Shown here: positions 33,991 to 42,839 of the stretch, piece after piece
Numbering within the stretch: the first letter of the stretch is position 1
How the letters are laid out: each line of letters starts with the position of its first letter
Source of the DNA: Leptospiraceae bacterium
GTDB lineage: Bacteria > Spirochaetota > Leptospiria > Turneriellales > Turneriellaceae
NCBI GenBank assembly: GCA_020440825.1
Contig: JAGRNJ010000009.1
Coordinates: 36,953 to 81,443, forward strand
Direction: 5' to 3'
DNA length: 44,491 bases
Notes under the pieces: generated by a model
Told to the model about the DNA's origin: nothing
Databases searched by the model: none
What the model saw: only the letters and a program-made list of their open reading frames with translations
Program-made: the position numbers and the translations under genes

Positions 33991-34755
33991 TCAGGCAAAC
34001 GGCAAAAACAGCATTTGCACCAGGGCAAATAGAAACACAAGTGTTGAACCGGCCGTGAATGAAAACTTAATCTTATCATCTTTCAAAACACTTGCCAGAC
34101 CTGCAAAAAACAGAGAAATTGTGAAATACACTGTCAACAGGGTAAAGGAATCGCCGGTCATATTGGCTGTAATTCCTTCTTTCATTTTAGCCTGTGCTGC
34201 TTTTGTTAGTGCATCGCCTTTACTGCGCTTACCGGCCCGGTATGATTCATTGGCTAAAAAGGGCTGATAATCAATCTGCTTTTCAATTACTTCAATCTCA
34301 TCGAGTAGTTTCGCTTGTGCTTCATCTGTAGTTTCTTCATCGTAAAAAGCTTCCCACTTCTCTTCAAGCTGAGACTCTAATTCAGCTATTTCTGCTTTTG
34401 ACTTTCCCTCAAGCCGTTTCTCCAGATCGGTATCTGACCATTTGACTGCCCTTACCAGATCTTTTGCCATCATCTTGTCTACATCATCTGCGGTTCTGGG
34501 ATTTTCTCTCAATGATTCCAGATAAATCATTGTATCAAATGATATATTCATAGAACCATTCAAATACTCACGGTTTGCGTCTCCGAATTTTATCACAGCT
34601 TCATTGTACGCTGTCAGGCAGTTGCCGCCCCAGAGGGATGACTGGTATGCCGCAAATGCTGCAGTCACAGTTCCGAGACCCAGAAGTACTGCTGCAATAA
34701 TGTCAATCTTGCCTAGAACTTTACCGATGAAACCACCATCTTTTATCTCACTCAT
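33991..34755 (-). CDS. Membrane protein with central coiled-coil region, unknown function
   Basis: The 254-residue protein has an N-terminal membrane segment (about 15-38, IIAAVLLGLGTVTAAFAAY). A long acidic helical region follows (about 60-180), rich in Glu/Lys and coiled-coil-like. Two or three membrane helices close the protein (about 200-222 and 230-252). The ATG at 34755 is chosen because AAAGGAG lies eight bases upstream. It stands alone on the minus strand, divergent from the M24 peptidase gene. No family is recognised with confidence. Confidence 0.72.
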   Translation of the reverse strand: MSEIKDGGFIGKVLGKIDIIAAVLLGLGTVTAAFAAYQSSLWGGNCLTAYNEAVIKFGDANREYLNGSMNISFDTMIYLESLRENPRTADDVDKMMAKDLVRAVKWSDTDLEKRLEGKSKAEIAELESQLEEKWEAFYDEETTDEAQAKLLDEIEVIEKQIDYQPFLANESYRAGKRSKGDALTKAAQAKMKEGITANMTGDSFTLLTVYFTISLFFAGLASVLKDDKIKFSFTAGSTLVFLFALVQMLFLPFA

Positions 34756-34893
34756 AAGAAAATCTCCTTTCAGATTCAAAATTTGGCCGGCGTAATCAAA
34801 TTCTACAAAACGTCAAATGTTATTTAATTGCCGCAAGAATAATTCAAAAAAAGATCGTTGACTTTCGGTGCAAAACAAAAGCATCGTCCATTT

Positions 34894-34909
34894 ATGACAC
34901 TATTGTCAT
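34894..34909. promoter_or_regulatory. Palindrome in a divergent promoter region
   Basis: ATGACA-CTAT-TGTCAT at 34894-34909 is a perfect inverted repeat, 28 bases before the peptidase ATG. A TTGACT lies at 34858-34863 without a matching -10. It may be a regulator binding site shared by the divergent genes. Confidence 0.35.
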
Positions 34910-34936
34910 TATTAAATGTACGGGCGGAGGGCTAAC

Positions 34937-35824
34937 ATGGCAAAAGAATATTATACCGGGGAACAGTTAAATCATTTTCGATCAACGCAGCGTATGGCTT
35001 ATGATTCAGTACGTGCAGCAGCATCCCGTCTAAAAGAAGGAATGACTGAACGAGAAGCAGCAGATTTAATCGACCAGGAAATCAAAAAGAGAGGGTGTGA
35101 TCGTTATTTCCATGGACCGTTTGCATGGTTTGGTGAGCGTTCTGGCTTTTTAAATATTGAGCGTCCACTCGATTTTCGCAGTTTCCCGAGCAACCTGCTC
35201 CCTCCGCACTTTGGCACAGAATTTTTACCATCATCTGCCAGACTTGAGAAAGGAATGTGTGTCATTCTCGATGTAGCTCCGATTCAAAACAATGCATCGG
35301 CCGATGTCGGTTACGCTTTTGCGTTTGATGAGAATCCCGCTATTGAAAAAGCTCTCGATGATCTGGAAGTCTTTCGACCAATGATTCTCGATGGTATTCG
35401 AAAAGAAAAAACAATGGCAGAAATTTATCATCAGGTAGATGACACCTTGCATGAAATGGGATACCTGAGTTCCCACTCAAAATATCCTTTTGGTGTTTTG
35501 GGACACAAAGTGGGATTCATCAACACCCAGACATTTCCCAGAATTCCATTTATGAATTTTGAGCTCTCAACCTTTGCCTATATTTTAGGCCAGCAATATA
35601 AAGAGCTGGTTTCATTTGGTCATGACAAAACCCCTCTTTGGAGTGCAGACTCACGTGTGGCTGCTGAACCGGGCTTGTGGGCAGTTGAGCCTCATATTTG
35701 CACCAGCAGTTTCGGGGTAAAATGGGAAGAAATAATACACGTGACTGATAACAATGCTGAGTACATAGATAATGATCTGCCTCATGTAAATCGATGGGCA
35801 GAACGCCGAAGACAAACCGCTTGA
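34937..35824 (+). CDS. M24-family metallopeptidase-like protein
   Basis: The 295-residue protein has the pita-bread fold signatures of the methionine aminopeptidase/aminopeptidase P family. All five metal ligands can be placed: Asp112 in VILDVAP, Asp123 in SADVGYA, His190 in VLGHKVGF, Glu251 in WAVEPHI, and Glu264/265 in KWEEII. Around them the motifs differ from housekeeping Map, so it is probably a divergent Xaa-Pro or related dipeptidase. The ATG at 34937 is chosen for GGAGG six bases upstream. The next gene begins 36 bases after its stop and may be cotranscribed. Confidence 0.82.
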   Translation: MAKEYYTGEQLNHFRSTQRMAYDSVRAAASRLKEGMTEREAADLIDQEIKKRGCDRYFHGPFAWFGERSGFLNIERPLDFRSFPSNLLPPHFGTEFLPSSARLEKGMCVILDVAPIQNNASADVGYAFAFDENPAIEKALDDLEVFRPMILDGIRKEKTMAEIYHQVDDTLHEMGYLSSHSKYPFGVLGHKVGFINTQTFPRIPFMNFELSTFAYILGQQYKELVSFGHDKTPLWSADSRVAAEPGLWAVEPHICTSSFGVKWEEIIHVTDNNAEYIDNDLPHVNRWAERRRQTA

Positions 35825-35860
35825 TGCGGATAACTTACATATTCTAGAAGGACAATACTA

Positions 35861-36757
35861 ATGCAGAATATCGAAAACCAGAAACCAATAAAGAAACACC
35901 CGAATGCACCTGAGAATATCAAACCTCATCCCATCAATGTTAAATTCGATGACAGTCTGCCCCGACACTGGTTCGGCGGCAATGCGTTCATGACCCATAT
36001 TCTGAATACATGGACAGTTATTTTTCCCGATGCTGAACGTTATTTTGTAAGATGGAGCAGGAAAGCCTTGCAATATGAAAATCTCGACCCGAAAATAAGA
36101 AAAGATATTCAGGGTTTTATCGGCCAGGAAACCCGGCACGCCAGCGAACATGAAAAGCTTTGGGAACTTTTACAGAAACAAGGGTATGACATCCGGCCTG
36201 TACTGGATTTTATTCATAAAGTCGGCTTTGATCTTATCGAAAATAATTTTCCCGACACCTGGAATCTGGCTGCAGTCGCCGGCTTTGAACATTTCACAGC
36301 GATGTTTGCCGAAATCTATTTTGAAAGTCCCGAACTCATGAATACCATGCACCCCGAAATGAAGCGACTATTTGAATGGCATGCTGCAGAAGAAGTCGAG
36401 CATAAAGCAGTGGCCTTTGACCAATTGCAGGCGGTCAATGACAGCTATCTACTGAGAATCTCAGTGATGAATTTAGCAGTGATTTTACTCTATGGTATTT
36501 CAGTAGCCAATACGCTGTATTTTATGCTGCAAGACAGATCAATTTTCAATATTAAAGAATGGGCTGGAATCTGGAACCTTTTTTTCGGCGAATACCAACT
36601 CGCACCACGCAGTGTTTCGAAGTTTATCGAATATTACCGTCCTGATTTTCATCCCTGGGAAATTCAGAACTATGCAGATGCAGTCAGGGTTTTTGAGAAC
36701 TTTGATAATAATTATAGCATTGCACTGTCGGTGAATACTTGTTCCAATGGCCTGTAA
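35861..36757 (+). CDS. Predicted metal-dependent hydrolase-like protein (PF10118 type)
   Basis: The 298-residue protein resembles the COG3687/PF10118 family. It has TVIFPDAERYFVR at 52-64, FIGQETRHASEHEK at 86-99, GFEHFTAMFAEIY at 141-153 and HAAEEVEHKAVAFD at 174-187. The carboxylate-His pattern (Glu59, Glu90-His93, Glu143, Glu177/178-His181) suggests a ferritin-like di-metal site. A hydrophobic segment at about 200-220 could associate with membrane. The biochemical role of the family is not well defined. AAGGA lies eight bases before the ATG. Confidence 0.82.
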   Translation: MQNIENQKPIKKHPNAPENIKPHPINVKFDDSLPRHWFGGNAFMTHILNTWTVIFPDAERYFVRWSRKALQYENLDPKIRKDIQGFIGQETRHASEHEKLWELLQKQGYDIRPVLDFIHKVGFDLIENNFPDTWNLAAVAGFEHFTAMFAEIYFESPELMNTMHPEMKRLFEWHAAEEVEHKAVAFDQLQAVNDSYLLRISVMNLAVILLYGISVANTLYFMLQDRSIFNIKEWAGIWNLFFGEYQLAPRSVSKFIEYYRPDFHPWEIQNYADAVRVFENFDNNYSIALSVNTCSNGL

Positions 36758-36843
36758 ATTAAGGCGACAGACTCATTGTTTTTTTACTTTACACAATATT
36801 AGTTATGAATTAAATGGTAAACATAATTTAACAAGGATTCCAC

Positions 36844-37722
36844 ATGCCCTCAAAAGACTCCAAAACAGACCCCAAGAAAAAGAACAACATACGTTCAATT
36901 GACAATGCGCGTAAAGCAGAGCCAAAAAAAGAATCGGCAAAAGAAAGTTCTAAATACCGCAATGTTTTAAAAATGCCTGAAACCCATTATCCCTTTGAGG
37001 CAGGCGGTGGTGATCTGGGAGAGCATCGTACAAAGAGTCCGCGTTTGAATACCGAGCTGGGTAAGTACAGCCTTACCGAAAAACAAGACAAGGTACTTAC
37101 GTTCCTGCGGGAACATATAGAACAGGTCGGTTTTCCCCCTACCGTGCGCCAGATCGCCAACTACTTCAATATTTCAGCCAAAGCAGCTCATGACCATTTG
37201 CGATCGATTGCAAAAAAAGGCTATCTGCGTCTGTTCCCGGGGGCTGCCCGGGGCATGGAAGTTGTACGACAAGGCGATGAAGAAGAGTCTTCGTCAAGTA
37301 TGGTTGCAGATGTTCTCAGTAATACTTCACTGATTCCTTTGGTTGGCTCGATTGCAGCCGGTACCCCTATTCTGGCCGAAGAGAATATAGACACACATCT
37401 GAGTTTTCCCAAAGCATTCATGCCGACTACCGGTACTATCTATGCACTCAAGGTAAAGGGCGACAGTATGGAAAATGCAGGAATTTTAGACGGAGACATT
37501 GCCGTAATGATGCAGGTCAATGATGCCCGAACCGAAGTGAAAAACGGTGATGTGGTTGCGGCCCTGATTGAAGGCGATGCAACCTTGAAAACTTTTCTTC
37601 GCAAAAAAAATTCCATTGAATTGGTTCCCGAGAATCCGCGCTATAAGCCAATTGTACTTACAGAACGCGATCATGCAATGATTGTCGGTAAACTGATCGG
37701 GGTGTATCGTAAATATAGCTGA
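36844..37722 (+). CDS. lexA: LexA repressor with long basic N-terminal extension
   Basis: LexA represses the SOS regulon and self-cleaves on RecA activation. Residues 76-140 are the winged helix (LTEKQDKVLTFLREH; FPPTVRQIANYFN; KAAHDHLRSIAKKGYL). The cleavage site is Ala172-Gly173 in GSIAAGTP. The catalytic dyad is Ser208 in GDSME and Lys249 in DATLKTFL. At 292 residues it is about 90 longer than usual. The first 75 are Lys/Ser-rich and probably disordered, and an acidic-Ser linker at 144-153 follows the wing. AAGGA lies seven bases before this ATG, so the extension appears genuine. No Leptospira-type TTTG-N5-CAAA box was found upstream. Confidence 0.93.
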   Translation: MPSKDSKTDPKKKNNIRSIDNARKAEPKKESAKESSKYRNVLKMPETHYPFEAGGGDLGEHRTKSPRLNTELGKYSLTEKQDKVLTFLREHIEQVGFPPTVRQIANYFNISAKAAHDHLRSIAKKGYLRLFPGAARGMEVVRQGDEEESSSSMVADVLSNTSLIPLVGSIAAGTPILAEENIDTHLSFPKAFMPTTGTIYALKVKGDSMENAGILDGDIAVMMQVNDARTEVKNGDVVAALIEGDATLKTFLRKKNSIELVPENPRYKPIVLTERDHAMIVGKLIGVYRKYS

Positions 37723-37867
37723 GATACAAAGTGTGATATTTCGCCGCGTTAGTAAGAAAATCAAAAATTAACGTTTAACAATAGAATTAAAAATAATCAG
37801 AAGGTTTGATTCATTTATCTCGGCGACCTACGATTATGGCCAACAGGTTTGCTGATCAGTGAAAACT

Positions 37868-37895
37868 TTGACCCAATTTTTTTAACCGATATACT
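37868..37895 (+). promoter_or_regulatory. Sigma-70-type promoter before the S1/P1-like gene
   Basis: TTGACC (37868-37873) and TATACT (37890-37895) are spaced by 16 bases, about 60 bases upstream of the ATG at 37958. Otherwise the 37723-37957 gap is AT-rich and empty. Confidence 0.55.
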
Positions 37896-37957
37896 GTTTT
37901 TTTGGATATAAAATTCTTGCCTGTGAAAGTAATTGAACTTAATTAGTCTTTTACAAT

Positions 37958-39052
37958 ATGAAGATTTTGACTTTTCTGATGTATTCAGTCTTTCTTGCGT
38001 TTACCTCGATAGAAATATTTGCCTGGGGTGGTCGCGGCCACTTTACAATCTGTGCCAGCGCAGTCCATTTAGTGCAGGAACCAAAACTGAAAAGTTATCT
38101 GATCGACAAAGAGCATATGATGGGACATCTATGCAATATTCCAGATACATTATGGCGGGCATTACCTCGAGAGGTTACAATTGTTGGCAATTCAACCCAT
38201 TATTTTGATCCCGATCTTGTTGAATCATCCCTGCTCGATATTCCTGAGGAATATAAAAATGTAGTACAGAAATACGCAGGAAAAAAAACCAAGGTACCAA
38301 ACTCAGCTGGTCGCACTAGCCAGTATGAAAACCATCTACTTGAAAACATTCCCCGCCAGCTAGGCTCCCTGTGGTGGCGTGCAGACCAGTTTCATCGTTT
38401 GGCGATTCTGGCTGGTAAACAGGTAGATTTGGAGTTCAGAAAACTGACCGGTGTCAAACCCGACCAGCTGGAATCTTCAGACCAACATCCGTATAATATT
38501 GCTGCCCATGAATTTCTACTCAATCTGGGCCTCATGGGCCATTTTGTCGGGGATGTCAGTGTACCTTTTCACAATACTTTTGATTATAATGGGTGGTATA
38601 CCGGCCAGGGCGATATACATCTTTTTTATGAAGATAAGATCGTTGCTTATCTGCCACCTGCATTGCAGTCACTTGTGCTGCATCAGGTAAAAAAGATTCC
38701 CGAAAAAATTTTAAGAAATATTGTTCAATCGGGCAGCATTGTTACTATGATGCGAACTCTTGCTCTGTACTCCCTTCAGGAACTATCAACCGTTAGAGAG
38801 CTGGATACTCCCGTGCGCCCCTCTCAAATTACCAAAGACGGTTTGAAGATACCAGCGGTGAGAAAACCGGCAGCAAATGAGGCGAAAAAATTTGAACAAC
38901 TGATATTACGTCAAATGGCCCGTTCTGCTTTTGCACTGGCGCGAATGTGGGACGTTGCTTATATTCGCTCAGGTCGGCCAGATTTATCTCTGGCTCAAAA
39001 CTACCGTTTTCCACATACTCCGAAGTTCGTCTGGCCAGATTACTTAAAATGA
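37958..39052 (+). CDS. Secreted S1/P1 nuclease or zinc phospholipase C-like enzyme
   Basis: The 364-residue protein has a signal peptide whose predicted cleavage after Ala22 leaves Trp23 as the mature N-terminus (WGGRGH). In S1/P1 nucleases and zinc phospholipases C the N-terminal Trp itself binds zinc. Further ligand candidates are His28, Asp in NIPDTLWR, His in STHYFDP, LMGHFVGDVSVPFH (His, Asp and His), and the pair in DIHLFYED. The helical fold and spacing fit the phospholipase C/P1 nuclease superfamily. Whether it cuts nucleic acid or phospholipid cannot be told. No ribosome binding site is obvious. It overlaps the convergent prpF by nine bases. Confidence 0.82.
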   Translation: MKILTFLMYSVFLAFTSIEIFAWGGRGHFTICASAVHLVQEPKLKSYLIDKEHMMGHLCNIPDTLWRALPREVTIVGNSTHYFDPDLVESSLLDIPEEYKNVVQKYAGKKTKVPNSAGRTSQYENHLLENIPRQLGSLWWRADQFHRLAILAGKQVDLEFRKLTGVKPDQLESSDQHPYNIAAHEFLLNLGLMGHFVGDVSVPFHNTFDYNGWYTGQGDIHLFYEDKIVAYLPPALQSLVLHQVKKIPEKILRNIVQSGSIVTMMRTLALYSLQELSTVRELDTPVRPSQITKDGLKIPAVRKPAANEAKKFEQLILRQMARSAFALARMWDVAYIRSGRPDLSLAQNYRFPHTPKFVWPDYLK

Positions 39053-40222
39053 ATCGCCGGGAATTCGAACAGTGCCTTCCATTAAAACTCGGGCACTTCG
39101 ACTCATGATAACTTTACTCACTGTCCACTCACCATTGATTTCTTTAGCCTCTGCCCCTACTTTCAATGTTCCCGACGGATGACCAAATGTTACCGAATTT
39201 GCATCTTTAGCTCCGGCAGCTAAATTCACTAAGGTTCCGGGCACAGCTGAGGCAGCAGCAATCGCAACTGCAGCCGTACCCATCATGGCATGGTGTAATT
39301 TACCCATCGACATTGCGCGCACATTCAAATCAATCTCGGAAGCTTTGATTTCTTTTCCGCTCGATGCAGAGTAATCTGCAGCTTTAGAAACAAAAGCAAC
39401 CTTGGGAGTATGTGCCCTGCTTGCTGCTTCATCAACCGTTTTAATAAGTCCCATCTTGACAGCCCCATGTGCACGAATTGTCTCGAACATCTGCAATGCG
39501 TTCGCATCAGAATTTATTTTTTCCTGCAATTCTGTACCTGTGTAGCCAATAGCTGCGGCATCTATAAAAATTGTCGGAATACCTGCATTGATCATGGTTG
39601 CCTTCAATACCCCAACCCCGGGTACATCTAAATCATCTACTAAATTTCCCGTAGGGAACATAGAACCCTCGCCGTCGGCCGGGTCAACAAACTCGATGAT
39701 GACCTCTGCAGCCGGGAACGTCACTCCGTCTAATTCGAAATCACCGGTTTCCTGAACCTCACCATTCGTGATGGGTACCCGTGCAATAATTGTCTTCTCA
39801 ATATTGGCCTGCCAGATTCGAATTTCTGCCTCGCCATTTTGAGGAATGCGGCTTTTATCGACAATTCCCGATGTAATCGCAAATGCGCCAACTGCGGCTG
39901 TCAGGTTTCCGCAATTTCCGCTCCAGTCGACAAATGGTTTGTCAATCGAAACCTGGCCGAACAGATAATCTACATCATGATCGGGCTTGGAACTCTTCGA
40001 AAGCAAAACAGTTTTGCTGGTACTCGAAGTGGCCCCGCCCATACCATCGGTCTGCTTTCCATACGGGTCGGGAGAACCAATTACCCTGAGAAGCAGCTTA
40101 TCCCGGGCTTCTCCCGGTTTTTGTGCAACAGAAGGCAAATCGGCAATATTAAAGAAGACACCCTTACTGGTACCCCCGCGCATATAGGTCGCAGGGATTT
40201 TAATTTGTGGAACTTTAGACAT
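39044..40222 (-). CDS. prpF: PrpF, AcnD-accessory isomerase
   Basis: PrpF acts with AcnD in the 2-methylcitrate cycle, isomerising trans- and cis-2-methylaconitate. The 392-residue protein has YMRGGTSKGVFF, GATSSTSKT, DWSGNCGNLTAAVG (conserved active-site Cys region) and the C-terminal KLHHAMMGTAAVA. The ATG at 40222 has a near-perfect AGAGGTGATC ribosome binding site five bases upstream. It begins 19 bases after the acnD stop in the gntR-acnD-prpF operon. Confidence 0.96.
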   Translation of the reverse strand: MSKVPQIKIPATYMRGGTSKGVFFNIADLPSVAQKPGEARDKLLLRVIGSPDPYGKQTDGMGGATSSTSKTVLLSKSSKPDHDVDYLFGQVSIDKPFVDWSGNCGNLTAAVGAFAITSGIVDKSRIPQNGEAEIRIWQANIEKTIIARVPITNGEVQETGDFELDGVTFPAAEVIIEFVDPADGEGSMFPTGNLVDDLDVPGVGVLKATMINAGIPTIFIDAAAIGYTGTELQEKINSDANALQMFETIRAHGAVKMGLIKTVDEAASRAHTPKVAFVSKAADYSASSGKEIKASEIDLNVRAMSMGKLHHAMMGTAAVAIAAASAVPGTLVNLAAGAKDANSVTFGHPSGTLKVGAEAKEINGEWTVSKVIMSRSARVLMEGTVRIPGDSF

Positions 40223-40241
40223 TGATCACCTCTTCATTTTC

Positions 40242-42839
40242 TCAACTGGCTGCAGACGTTTCCAGAAAATCCTGGGCAAATCTCTGCAAGATGCCGCCCG
40301 CTTCATAAACGGAAACTTCGTCGGCAGTATCCAGGCGGCATTTGACCGGAACGTCTACCCGTTCGCCATTCTTACGGTGAATGACCAGGGTCAAGGTGGC
40401 ACCGGGTGCGATTTTTCCTTCTACATCATACGTCTCAGTACCATCGATTTTGAGTGTATTACGGTTTACCCCTTCTAAAAATTCTAGCGGTAGAACCCCC
40501 ATACCCAAAAGGTTTGTACGATGAATTCGTTCAAAGCCTTCAGCGGCAATCACTTCTACCCCTGCCAAGCGTACACCTTTAGCCGCCCAGTCACGCGACG
40601 AGCCCTGACCGTAATCTGCACCGGCGATAATGATCAAGGGCTGCTTTCTTTCCATATAGGTTTCAATAGCTTCCCACATGCGGATTTCTTTACCTTCAGG
40701 TTCTAAGCGTGCTAATGAACCCTGCTTTACTTTTCCGTTTTCATCTTTGACCATTTCATTGAGCAGTTTCGGATTTGCAAAAGTTGCCCGTTGTGCAGTC
40801 AAGTGATCGCCACGATGAGTTGCATAAGAATTGAAATCTTCTTCGGGTAAGCCCATTTTTGCCAGATATTCACCAGCTGCACTGCTTGCCAGAATTGCAT
40901 TTGAAGGAGACAAATGGTCAGTTGTAATGTTGTCACCCAGCACCGCCAACGGTCGCATACCCTTCATTGTACGTTCAGCGGCAAGCGCTCCTTCCCAGTA
41001 CGGGGGCCGGCGAATGTATGTACTCTTAGGTCGCCACTCATACAAGGGACTGATATCCTTACCGAAGCTCGACCCACTCGCGAACATTGGGTCATAGACA
41101 GCACGGAACATATCTGGCTTTACACTTTCACGTACAATCTTATCGATTTCGGCATCATCAGGCCAGATGTCTTTCAGCATCACCGGCTTACCCTCGGTAT
41201 CATGTCCCAGAATATCTTTTTCAATATCAAAGCGGATGGATCCCGCGATGGCATAGGCAATCACCAATGGCGGGGACGCCAGAAATGCCTGTTTGGCATA
41301 AGGATGAATTCTGCCATCAAAATTTCTATTGCCTGACAATACTGCTGTGGCGTATAAATCCCGGTCGATTACTTCTTTTTGAATTTTCGGGTCAAGCGCC
41401 CCGCTCATGCCATTGCAGGTAGTACAGGCAAAGCCGACTATTCCGAAACCAAGCTTTTCAAGCTCTGGGAGCAGTTTTGACTCTTCAAGATACAGTTTTA
41501 CCGCTTTAGAGCCGGGTGCAAGCGACGACTTTACCCAGGGTTTACGCAACAGCCCTTTTGCATTGGCATTTCGTGCCAGCAGACCAGCGGCAATCACATT
41601 GCGCGGATTACTGGTATTGGTACAGCTGGTAATTGCAGCAATAATCACTGCACCGTCTGGCATTTCACCTTCTTTTTCTTCATACTTGCCAGAGATTCCC
41701 TTTGCTGCCAAATCACTGGTCGATACTCGCTTATGCGGATTCGAAGGGCCGGCAATCGTTCTGACCACACTCGAAAGATCAAATTTCAAAACACGCTCAT
41801 ATTCAGCTTTCTTGAGAGAATCTGCCCACAGGCCTGCCTGTTTCGCATAGGTTTCTACCAGTTTTACCTGTTCATCTTCCCGGCCCGTTAATTTCAGGTA
41901 TTCAATGGTCTGCTCATCGATATAGAACATCGCTGCAGTGGCCCCGTACTCGGGAGTCATATTTGAAATCGTTGCGCGGTCACCTAATGTTAAATGAGGT
42001 ACTCCGTCGCCATAAAACTCCAGATAACTCGAAACAACTTTTGAATTGCGTAAAAACTCAGTTAAGGCTAAAACGATATCGGTTGCCGTTATACCAGGCG
42101 CAGGTTTTCCGTTCAATTCAACCCCGATAATATCCGGCAAGCGCATATAAGAGGGACGGCCCAGCATTACATTCTCTGCTTCTAAGCCACCTACCCCGAT
42201 TGCAATGACCCCCAGGGCATCGACATGCGGGGTGTGGCTGTCAGTACCTACCAGAGTATCAGGAAATGCAACCCCATCCTGGCTGTGTACTACCGGGGAC
42301 ATTTTTTCAAGATTAATCTGGTGCATGATGCCGTTACCCGGTTGAATGACATCGACATTCTTAAATGCTTTTTTAGTCCAGTTGATAAAATGAAACCGAT
42401 CTTCATTGCGACGATCTTCAATGGCACGATTCTTATCAAATGCTTCTTTATCGAAGCCACCGTGTTCAACAGCAAGTGAATGGTCTACAATCAACTGGGT
42501 CGGAACTACGGGATTCACCTGAGAGGGATCGCCGCCCATATCTGCAATCGCATCGCGCAGACCGGCTAGGTCAACTAAGGCTGTCTGGCCTAAAATATCG
42601 TGACAAACTACCCGGGCCGGGTACCAGGGAAAATCGAGTTCACGCTTTCTCTCGATGATCTGTTTTAGTGAATCTGTTAGAACTTCCGGATTGCACCGGC
42701 GTACAAGGTTCTCTGCCAGCACACGGGAAGTATAGGGCAATTTTGCATACGCGTCAGCCTCAATTTCATTGACTGCGGTTTCTGTGTCAAAGTAGTCCAG
42801 ACTGGTGCCGGGCAATGGTTTTCTGTATTTCTTATTCAT
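40242..42839 (-). CDS. acnD: AcnD, Fe/S-dependent 2-methylisocitrate dehydratase
   Basis: AcnD dehydrates 2-methylcitrate during propionyl-CoA catabolism. At 865 residues it has the AcnD-type N-terminus (KYRKPLPGTSLDYFD; KLPYTSRVLAENLVRRC), the [4Fe-4S] cysteines Cys406 (ITSCTNTSNP) and Cys472/Cys475 (FACTTCNGMSG), and the swivel-domain GADYGQGSSRDWAAKG. The strong match to the AcnD rather than AcnA subgroup, together with prpF downstream, fixes the pathway. The start overlaps the gntR stop by four bases (ATGA). Genes for methylcitrate synthase and methylisocitrate lyase are not in the window. Confidence 0.96.
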   Translation of the reverse strand: MNKKYRKPLPGTSLDYFDTETAVNEIEADAYAKLPYTSRVLAENLVRRCNPEVLTDSLKQIIERKRELDFPWYPARVVCHDILGQTALVDLAGLRDAIADMGGDPSQVNPVVPTQLIVDHSLAVEHGGFDKEAFDKNRAIEDRRNEDRFHFINWTKKAFKNVDVIQPGNGIMHQINLEKMSPVVHSQDGVAFPDTLVGTDSHTPHVDALGVIAIGVGGLEAENVMLGRPSYMRLPDIIGVELNGKPAPGITATDIVLALTEFLRNSKVVSSYLEFYGDGVPHLTLGDRATISNMTPEYGATAAMFYIDEQTIEYLKLTGREDEQVKLVETYAKQAGLWADSLKKAEYERVLKFDLSSVVRTIAGPSNPHKRVSTSDLAAKGISGKYEEKEGEMPDGAVIIAAITSCTNTSNPRNVIAAGLLARNANAKGLLRKPWVKSSLAPGSKAVKLYLEESKLLPELEKLGFGIVGFACTTCNGMSGALDPKIQKEVIDRDLYATAVLSGNRNFDGRIHPYAKQAFLASPPLVIAYAIAGSIRFDIEKDILGHDTEGKPVMLKDIWPDDAEIDKIVRESVKPDMFRAVYDPMFASGSSFGKDISPLYEWRPKSTYIRRPPYWEGALAAERTMKGMRPLAVLGDNITTDHLSPSNAILASSAAGEYLAKMGLPEEDFNSYATHRGDHLTAQRATFANPKLLNEMVKDENGKVKQGSLARLEPEGKEIRMWEAIETYMERKQPLIIIAGADYGQGSSRDWAAKGVRLAGVEVIAAEGFERIHRTNLLGMGVLPLEFLEGVNRNTLKIDGTETYDVEGKIAPGATLTLVIHRKNGERVDVPVKCRLDTADEVSVYEAGGILQRFAQDFLETSAAS

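Noticed and set aside
36758..36843. SOS box upstream of lexA (TTTG-N5-CAAA type)
   Set aside because: No match was found; TTTAC and GTAAA occur 24 bases apart, which is too wide for a LexA site.
41407..41850. A 147-codon open frame on the plus strand inside acnD
   Set aside because: It is antisense to the Fe-S cysteine region of AcnD and has low-complexity Ser-rich content typical of a shadow frame.
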